A stretch of 64,000 bases of DNA, taken from the NCBI RefSeq assembly GCF_009905375.1, contig NW_027418187.1, positions 1 to 64,000 on the forward strand, in the 5' to 3' direction. A program made the translations under genes and the position numbers. Of this stretch, positions 55,931 through 64,000 are shown piece by piece (the stretch's first letter is position 1; the number at the start of each line of letters is the position of its first letter). Under the pieces are notes generated by a model that saw only the letters and a list, made by a program, of their open reading frames with translations, had not been told where the DNA came from and searched no databases. The stretch is from Apium graveolens (lineage: Eukaryota; Streptophyta; Magnoliopsida; Apiales; Apiaceae).

Positions 55931-58900
55931 ACATTTTAGCTCTAATCAACCATGTAAGTCACTTTTCACCATATTAGAGTCACTTTGCACCCTATAAGAG
56001 TCACTTTCCCCATATATTCATACGATTAACATGTTAACATCATGTACATGCAATTAAACATCCTTTAACCACCTTTTGATACCCCTTTCCTACAAGTCAA
56101 TTTTGGGCCACATTTTGGCTCTAATCAATCATGTAAGTGACTTATCACCATATTAGAGTCACTTTGCACCTTATAAGAGTCACTTGCCATCATATATTGG
56201 TACAATTAACATGTTAACATTATATACATCCAATTAGAAATCCTTTTACCACCTCTTAGTTCCACATTCATACAAGTCAATTTTGGTCCACATTTTGGTT
56301 CACATTAACCATGTAAGTCACTTTTCACCATATTAGAGTCATTTTGCACCCTATATGAGTCATTTTCCACAATATATTTATACAATTAACATGTTAACAT
56401 CATATACATCCGAATTGACATCCTTTTACCACCTCTTAATTCCACTTTCATACAGGTGAATTTTATTCGACATTTTTGTTCAAATCAACCATGTAAGTCA
56501 CTTTTCACCATATTAGAGTCACTTTGCACCTTAAAAGAGTCACTTTCCACCATATATACAACAATTAATATTTTAACATCATATACATTCAGTTTGACAA
56601 CCTTTTACCACCTATTAATGCCACTTTCATACAAGTTAATTTTATTCCACATTTTGGCTCTAATCAACCATGTAAGTCACTTTTCACCATATTAGTCACT
56701 TTGCACCCTATAAGAGTCACTTTCCCCATATATTGATACAATTAACATGTTAACATCATGTACATGCAATTAAACATCCTTTAACCACCTTTTGGTACCC
56801 CTCTCCTACAAGTCAATTTTGGGCCATATTTTGGCTCTAATCAATCATGTAAGTGACTTATCACCATATTAGAGTCAGTTTGCACCTTATAAGAGTCACT
56901 TGCCATCATATATTGGTACAATTAACATGTTAACATCATGTACATCCAATTAGAAATCCTTTTACCACATTCATACAAGTCAATTTTGGTCCACATTTTG
57001 GTTCAAATTAACCATGTAAGTCACTTTTGACCATATTAGAGTCATTTTGCACCCTATATGAGTCACTTTCCACCATATATTTATACAATTAACATGTTAA
57101 CATCATATACATCCGAATTGACATCCTTTTACCCCTCTTAATTCCACTGTCATACAGGTGAATTTTGTTCGACATTTTGGTTCAAATCAACCATGTAAGT
57201 CACTTTTCACCATATTAGAGTCACTTTGCACCTTATAAGAGTCACTTTCCACCATATATACAACAATTAACATTTTAACATCATATACATCCAGTTTGAC
57301 ATCCTTTTACCATCTATTAATGCCACTTTCATGCAAATTAATTTTATTCAACATTTTGGCTCTAATCAACCATATAAGTCACTTTTCACCATATTAGAGT
57401 CACTTTGCACCCTATAAGAGTCACTTTCCCCATATATTGATACAATTAACATGTTAACATCATGTACATGCAATTAAACGTCCTTTAACCACCTTTCGGT
57501 ACCCCTTTCCTACAAGTCAATTTTGGGCCACATTTTGGCTCTAATCAATCATGTAAGTGACTTATCACCATATTACAGTCACTTTGCACCTTATAAGAGT
57601 CACTTGCCATCATATATTGGTACAATTAACATGTTAACATCATATACATCCAATTAGAAATCCTTTTACCACATCTTGGTGCCACATTCATACAAGTCAA
57701 TTTTGGTTCAAATTAACCATGTAAGTCAATTTTCACCATATTAGAGTCATTTTTGCACCCTATATGAGTCACTTTCCACCACATATTTATACAATTAACA
57801 TGTTAACATCATATACATCCGAATTAGCAACCTTTTACCACCTCTTAATTCCACTTTCATACAGGTCAATTTTGTTCCACATTTTGGTTCTAATCAACCA
57901 TGCAAGTCACTTTTCACCATATTAGAGTCACTTTGCACCTTATAAGAGTCACTTTCCACCATATATACAACAATTAATATTTTAACATCATATACATTCA
58001 GTTTGACAACCTTTTACCACCTATTAATGCCACTTTCATACAAGTTAATTTTATTCCACATTTTGGCTCTAATCAACCATGTAAGTCACTTTTCACCATA
58101 TTAGAGTCACTTTGCACCCTATAAGAGTCACTTTCCCCATATATTGATACAATTAACATGTTAACATCATGTACATGCAATTAAACATCCTTTAACCACC
58201 TTTTGGTACCCCTTTCCTACAAATCAATTTTGGGCCATATTTTGGCTCTAATCAATCATGTAAGTGACTTATCACCATATTAGAGTCACTTTGCACCTTA
58301 TAAGAGTCACTTGCCATCATATATTGGTACAATTAACATGTTAACATCATATACATCCAATTAGAAATCCTTTTACCACCTCTTAGTGCCACATTCATAC
58401 AAGTCAATTTTGGTCCACATTTTGGTTCAAATTAACCATGTAAGTCACTTTTCACCATATTAGAGTCATTTTGCACCCTATATGAGTCACTTTCCACCAT
58501 ATATTTATACAATTAACATGTTAACATCATATACATCCGAATTGACATCCTTTTACCACCTCTTAATTCCACTTTCATACAGGTGAATTTTGTTCGACAT
58601 TTTGGTTCAAATCAACCATGTAAGTCACTTTTCACCATATTAGAGTCACTTTGCCCCTTATAAGAGTCATTTTCCACTATATATACAACAATTAACATTT
58701 TAACATCATATACATCCAGTTTGACATCCTTTTACCATCTATTAATGCCACTTTCATGCAAATTAATTTTATTCCACATTTTGGCTCTAATCAACCATGT
58801 AAGTCACTTTTCACCATATTAGAGTCACTTTGCACCCTATAAGAGTCACTTTCCCCATATATTCATACGATTAACATGTTAACATCATGTACATGCAATT

Positions 58901-60196
58901 AAACGTCCTTTAACCACCTTTCGGTACCCCTTTCCTACAAGTCAATTTTGGGCCACATTTTGGCTCTAATCAATCATGTAAGTGACTTATCACCATATTA
59001 CAGTCACTTTGCACCTTATAAGAGTCACTTGCCATCATATATTGGTAGAATTAACATGTTAACATCATATACATCCAATTAGAAATCCTTTTACCACATC
59101 TTGGTGCCACATTCATACAAGTCAATTGTGGTTCAAATTAACCATGTAAGTCAATTTTCACCATATTAGAGTCATTTTGCACCCTATATGAGTCACTTTC
59201 CACCACATATTTATACAATTAACATGTTAACATCATATACATCCGAATTAGCAACCTTTTACCACCTCTTAATTCCACTTTCATACAGGTCAATTTTGTT
59301 CCACATTTTGGTTCTAATCAACCATGTAAGTCACTTTTCACCATATTAGAGTCACTTTGCACCTTATTAGTGTCACTTTCCACCATATATACAACAATTA
59401 ACATGTTAACATCATATACATCCGGTTTGACATCCTTTTACCACCTATTAATGCCACTTTCATACAAGTTAATTTTATTCCACATTTTGGCTCTAATCAA
59501 CCATGTAAGTCACTTTTCACCATATTAGAGTCACTTTGCACCCTATAAGAGTCACTTTCCCCATATATTGATACAATTAACATATTAACATCATGTACAT
59601 GCAATTAAACATCCTTTAGCCACCTTTTGGTACCCCTTCCTACAAGTCAATTTTGGGCCACATATTGGCTCTAATCAATCATGTAAGTGACTTATCACCA
59701 TATTAGAGTCACTTTGCACCTTATAAGAGTCACTTGCCATCATATATTGGTACAATTAATATGTTAACATCATATACATCCAATTAGAGATCCTTTTACC
59801 ACCTCTTACTGCCACATTCATACAAGTCAATTTTGGTCCACATTTTGGTTCAAATTAACCATGTAAGTCACTTTTCACCATATTAGAGTCATTTTGCACC
59901 CTATATGAGTCACTTTCCAGCATATATTTATACAATTAACATGTTAACATCATATACATCCGAATTGACATCCTTTTACCACCTCTTAATTCCACTTTCA
60001 TACAGGTCAATTTTGTTCCACATTTTGTTTCTAATCAACCATGTAAGTCACTTTTCACCATATTAGAGTCACTTTGCACCTTACAAGAGTCACTTTCCAC
60101 CATATATACAACAATTAACATGTTAACATCATATACATCCAGTTTGACATCCTTTTACCACCTATTAATGCCACTTTCATGCAAATTAATTTTATT

Positions 60197-60376
60197 CCAC
60201 ATTTTGGCTCTAATCAACCATGTAAGTCACTTTTCACCATATTAGAGTCATTTTGCACCCTATATGAGTCACTTTCCACCATATATTTATACAATTAACA
60301 TGTTAACATCATATACATCCGAATTGACATCCTTTTACCACCTCTTAATTCCACTTTCATACAGGTGAATTTTGTT
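60197..60376 (+). repeat. A/C hybrid monomer, second hexamer (180 bp)
   Basis: A head (GGCTCTAATCAACC) switches to C by GAGTCATTTTGCACCCTATAT, then a normal D follows. This gives the 1075 bp spacing between A motifs at 59601 and 60676. The switch point differs from that at 31013, so this is a separate event. Confidence 0.85.
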
Positions 60377-61806
60377 CGACATTTTGGTTCAAATCAACCA
60401 TGTAAGTCACTTTTCACCATATTAGAGTCACTTGGCACGTTACAAGAGTCACTTTCCACCATATATACAACAATTAACATGTTAACATCATATACATCCA
60501 GTTTGACATCCTTTTACCACCTATTAATGCCACTTTCATGCAAATTAATTTTATTCCACATTTTGGCTCTAATCAACCATGTAAGTCACTTTTCACCATA
60601 TTAGAGTAACTTTGCACCCTATAAGAGTCACTTTCCCCATATATTGATACAATTAACATGTTAACATCATATACAGCAATTAAACATCCTTTAACCACCT
60701 TTTGGTACCCTTTTTTACAAGTCAATTTTGGGCCACATTTTGGCTCTAATCAATCATGTAAGTGACTTATCACCATATTAGAGTCACTTTGCACCTTATA
60801 AGAGTCACTTGCCATCATATATTGGTACAATTAACATTTTACATCATATACATTCAATTAGAAATCCTTTTACCACCTCCTGTTGCCACATTCATACAAG
60901 TCAATTTTGGTCCACATTTTGGCTCTAATTAACCATGTAAGTCACTTTTCACCATATTCGAGTCATTTTGCACCCTATATGAGTCACTTTCCAAAATCTA
61001 TTTGTATAATTAACATGTTAACATCATATACATCCAATTTGACATCCTTTTACCACCTATTAATGCCACTTTCATACAAGTAAATGTTATTCCACATTTT
61101 GGCTCTAATCAACCATGTAAGTCACTTTTCACCATATTAGAGTCACTTTGCACCCTATAAGAGTCACTTTCCCCATATATTGATACAATTAACATGTTAA
61201 CATCATGTACATTCAATTAAACATCCTTTAACCACCTTTTGGTACCCCATTCCCACAAGTCAATTTTGGGCCATATTTTGGATCTAATCAATCATGTAAG
61301 TGACTTATCACCATATTAGAGTCACTTTGCACCTTATAAGAGTCACTTACCATCATATTTTGGTACAATTAACATGTTAACATCATATACATCCAATTAG
61401 AAATCCTTTTACCACCTCGTGCCATATTCATACAAGTCAATTTTGGTTCACATTTTGGTTCAAATTAACCGTGTAAGTCACTTTTCACCATATTAGAGTC
61501 ATTTTGCACCCTATAAGAGTCACTTTCCACCACATATTTATACAATTAACATGTTAACATCATATACATCTGAATTAGCAACCTTTTACCACCTCTTAAT
61601 TCTACTTTCATACAGGTCAATTTTGTTCCACATTTTGGTTCTAATCAACCATGTAAGTCACTTTTCACCATATTAGAGTCACTTTGCACCTTACAAGAGT
61701 CACTTTCCACCATATATACAACAATTAACATGTTAACATCATATACATCCAGTTTGACATCCTTTTACCACCTATTAATGCCACTTTCATGCAAATTAAT
61801 TTTATT

Positions 61807-61986
61807 CCACATTTTGGCTCTAATCAACCATGTAAGTCACTTTTCACCATATTAGAGTCATTTTGCACCCTATATGAGTCACTTTCCACCATATATTTAT
61901 ACAATTAACATGTTAACATCATATACATCCGAATTGACATCCTTTTACCAACTCTTAATTCCACTTTCATACAGGTGAATTTTGTT
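61807..61986 (+). repeat. A/C hybrid monomer, third hexamer (180 bp)
   Basis: Same join as 60197-60376, with the same following D (GTTCGACATT). It lies 1610 bp downstream, and the two were probably duplicated together, with a trimer (537 bp) between them. Confidence 0.85.
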
Positions 61987-64000
61987 CGACATTTTGGTTC
62001 AAATCAACCATGTAAGTCACTTTTCACCATATTAGAGTCACTTTGCACCTTATAAGAGTCATTTTCCACCATATATACAACAATTAACATTTTAACATCA
62101 TATACATCCAGTTTGACATCCTTTTACCATCTATTAATGCCACTTTCATGCAAATTAATTTTATTCCACATTTTGGCTCTAATCAACCATGTAAGTCACT
62201 TTTCACCATATTAGAGTCACTTTGCACCCTATAAGAGTCACTTTCCCCATATATTCATACGATTAACATGTTAACATCATGTACATGCAATTAAACATCC
62301 TTTAACCACCTTTTGATACCCCTTTCCTACAAGTCAATTTTGGGCCACATTTTGGCTCTAATCAATCATGTAAGTGACTTATCACCATATTAGAGTCACT
62401 TTGCACCTTATAAGAGTCACTTGCCATCATATATTGGTACAATTAACATGTTAACATCATATACATCCAATTAGAAATCCTTTTACCACCTCTTAGTTCC
62501 ACATTTATACAAGTCAATTTTGGTCCACATTTTGGTTCAAATTAACCATGTAAGTCACTTTTCACCATATTAGAGTCATTTTGCACCCTATATGAGTCAC
62601 TTTCCACCATATATTTATACAATTAACATGTTAACATCATATACATCCGAATTGACATCCTTTTACCACCTCTTAATTCCACTTTCATACAGGTGAATTT
62701 TATTCGACATTTTTGTTCAAATCAACCATGTAAGTCACTTTTCACCATATTAGAGTCACTTTGCACCTTATAAGAGTCACTTTCCACCATATATACAACA
62801 ATTAATATTTTAACATCATATACATTCAGTTTGACAACCTTTTACCACCTATTAATGCCACTTTCATACAAGTTAATTTTATTCCACATTTTGGCTCTAA
62901 TCAACCATGTAAGTCACTTTTCACCATATTAGTCACTTTGCACCCTATAAGAGTCACTTTCCCCATATATTGATACAATTAACATGTTAACATCATTTAC
63001 ATGCAATTAAACATCCTTTAACCACCTTTTGGTACCCCTTTCCTACAAGTCAATTTTGGGCCATATTTTGGCTCTAATCAATCATGTAAGTGACTTATCA
63101 CCATATTAGAGTCAGTTTGCACCTTATAAGAGTCACTTGCCATCATATATTGGTACAATTAACATGTTAACATCATATACATCCAATTAGAAATCCTTTT
63201 ACCACATTCATACAAGTCAATTTTGGTCCACATTTTGGTTCAAATTAACCATGTAAGTCACTTTTGACCATATTAGAGTCATTTTGCACCCTATATGAGT
63301 CACTTTCCACCATATATTTATACAATTAACATGTTAACATCATATACATCCGAATTGACATCCTTTTACCCCTCTTAATTCCACTGTCATACAGGTGAAT
63401 TTTGTTCGACATTTTGGTTCAAATCAACCATGTAAGTCACTTTTCACCATATTAAAGTCACTTTCCACCTTATAAGAGTCACTTTCCACCATATATACAA
63501 CAATTAACATTTTAACATCATATACATCCAGTTTGACATCCTTTTACCATCTATTAATGCCACTTTCATGCAAATTAATTTTATTCAACATTTTGGCTCT
63601 AATCAACCATATAAGTCACTTTTCACCATATTAGAGTCACTTTGCACCCTATAAGAGTCACTTTCCCCATATATTGATACAATTAACATGTTAACATCAT
63701 GTACATGCAATTAAACGTCCTTTAACCACCTTTCGGTACCCCTTTCCTACAAGTCAATTTTGGGCCACATTTTGGCTCTAATCAATCATGTAAGTGACTT
63801 ATCACCATATTACAGTCACTTTGCACCTTATAAGAGTCACTTGCCATCATATATTGGTACAATTAACATGTTAACATCATATACATCCAATTATAAATCC
63901 TTTTACCACATATTGGTGCCACATTCATACAAGTCAATTTTGGTTCAAATTAACCATGTAAGTCAATTTTCACCATATTAGAGTCATTTTGCACCCTATA

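Larger units (their letters stand above)
55908..64000 (+). repeat. Satellite array, segment 10: mixed tetramers with two hexamers and a trimer
   Basis: A motifs at 56050, 56766, 57470, 58177, 58895, 59601, 60676, 61213 (variant), 62287, 63003 and 63707, with spacings of 704-718 bp plus 1075, 537 and 1074. A 13 bp deletion in B (TTTTACCACATTCATAC) is shared at about 53340, 56960 and 63200, tying these units together. Units at 59.6-60.2 kb resemble those near 32.2-32.9 kb (CATCTTACTGCC context, TTCCAGCATAT), so older variants reappear here. The window ends inside a C monomer. No gene seen. Confidence 0.9.

Noticed and set aside
1..64000. Long terminal repeat retrotransposon or other large element hidden in the array
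   Set aside because: No reverse transcriptase, integrase, primer-binding site or polypurine tract seen; apart from 21160-21399 and 35526-35719 all sequence reads as A, B, C or D monomers.
1..64000. Telomeric repeats, rRNA spacer repeats or a CENP-B box
   Set aside because: No TTTAGGG or TTAGGG runs, no rRNA-like sequence, and no match to the core of the mammalian CENP-B box were seen.

Overview
The whole 64 kb window is one head-to-tail satellite DNA array, broken only by two short insertions. I see no intact protein-coding gene, rRNA, tRNA or CRISPR. The array runs off both ends. It is AT-rich: one C monomer counted by hand has 54 A, 43 C, 15 G and 68 T in 180 bases (about 32% GC), with very few CpG and far more C than G on the + strand. 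The two insertions point to the nuclear genome of a plant, probably a flowering plant. One is a 194 bp piece of the plastid photosystem I gene psaB. The other is a 240 bp miniature inverted-repeat element with a TTA target duplication. Monomers of about 180 bp in long homogeneous arrays fit (peri)centromeric or knob-like plant heterochromatin. I do not recognise the satellite family or the species.

Unit structure: four monomer types of 179-180 bp (called A, B, C, D here) alternate in a fixed order, giving a higher-order repeat (HOR) of about 715-718 bp. Each monomer opens with a head of three 21 bp sub-repeats, each beginning AGTCACTTT or a close variant. The middle usually carries the 12 bp palindrome TTAACATGTTAA, and the tail is T- and C-rich. 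A motif found only in A monomers (GCAATTAAAC plus a few point variants) was located by hand about 93 times; its spacing is the basis of the map. Spacing is normally 695-718 bp, with discrete exceptions of about 505-538 (trimers), 884 (pentamer), 1074-1075 (hexamers), and 285, 662 and 782 (rearranged units).

Layout: 1 to ~12,240 is a regular tetramer array with two trimers and many scattered 1-2 base deletions. From ~12,240 to ~26,500 the units differ by substitutions and are grouped in a 1.94 kb 11-monomer super-repeat and a ~3.9 kb duplicated block; the MITE lies here at 21,160-21,399. From 26,512 to 31,489 a 2.65 kb super-repeat occurs twice. From 31,490 to 35,525 there are plain tetramers, with an expanded 21 bp sub-repeat at 34,788-34,914. 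The psaB fragment occupies 35,526-35,719. From 35,720 to ~42,700 there is a 2.63 kb super-repeat, from 42,732 to 48,372 a run of tetramers beginning with a pentamer, and from 48,373 to 55,907 a 3.34-3.35 kb super-repeat. From 55,908 to the end the units are mixed, with two hexamers.

No genes act together here. The interest lies in how the array has grown and shrunk: nested duplications, all trimers made by fusing C with D, length changes close to whole 21 bp steps, and two insertions that can be dated relative to the duplications because their empty-site sister copies are also in the window.
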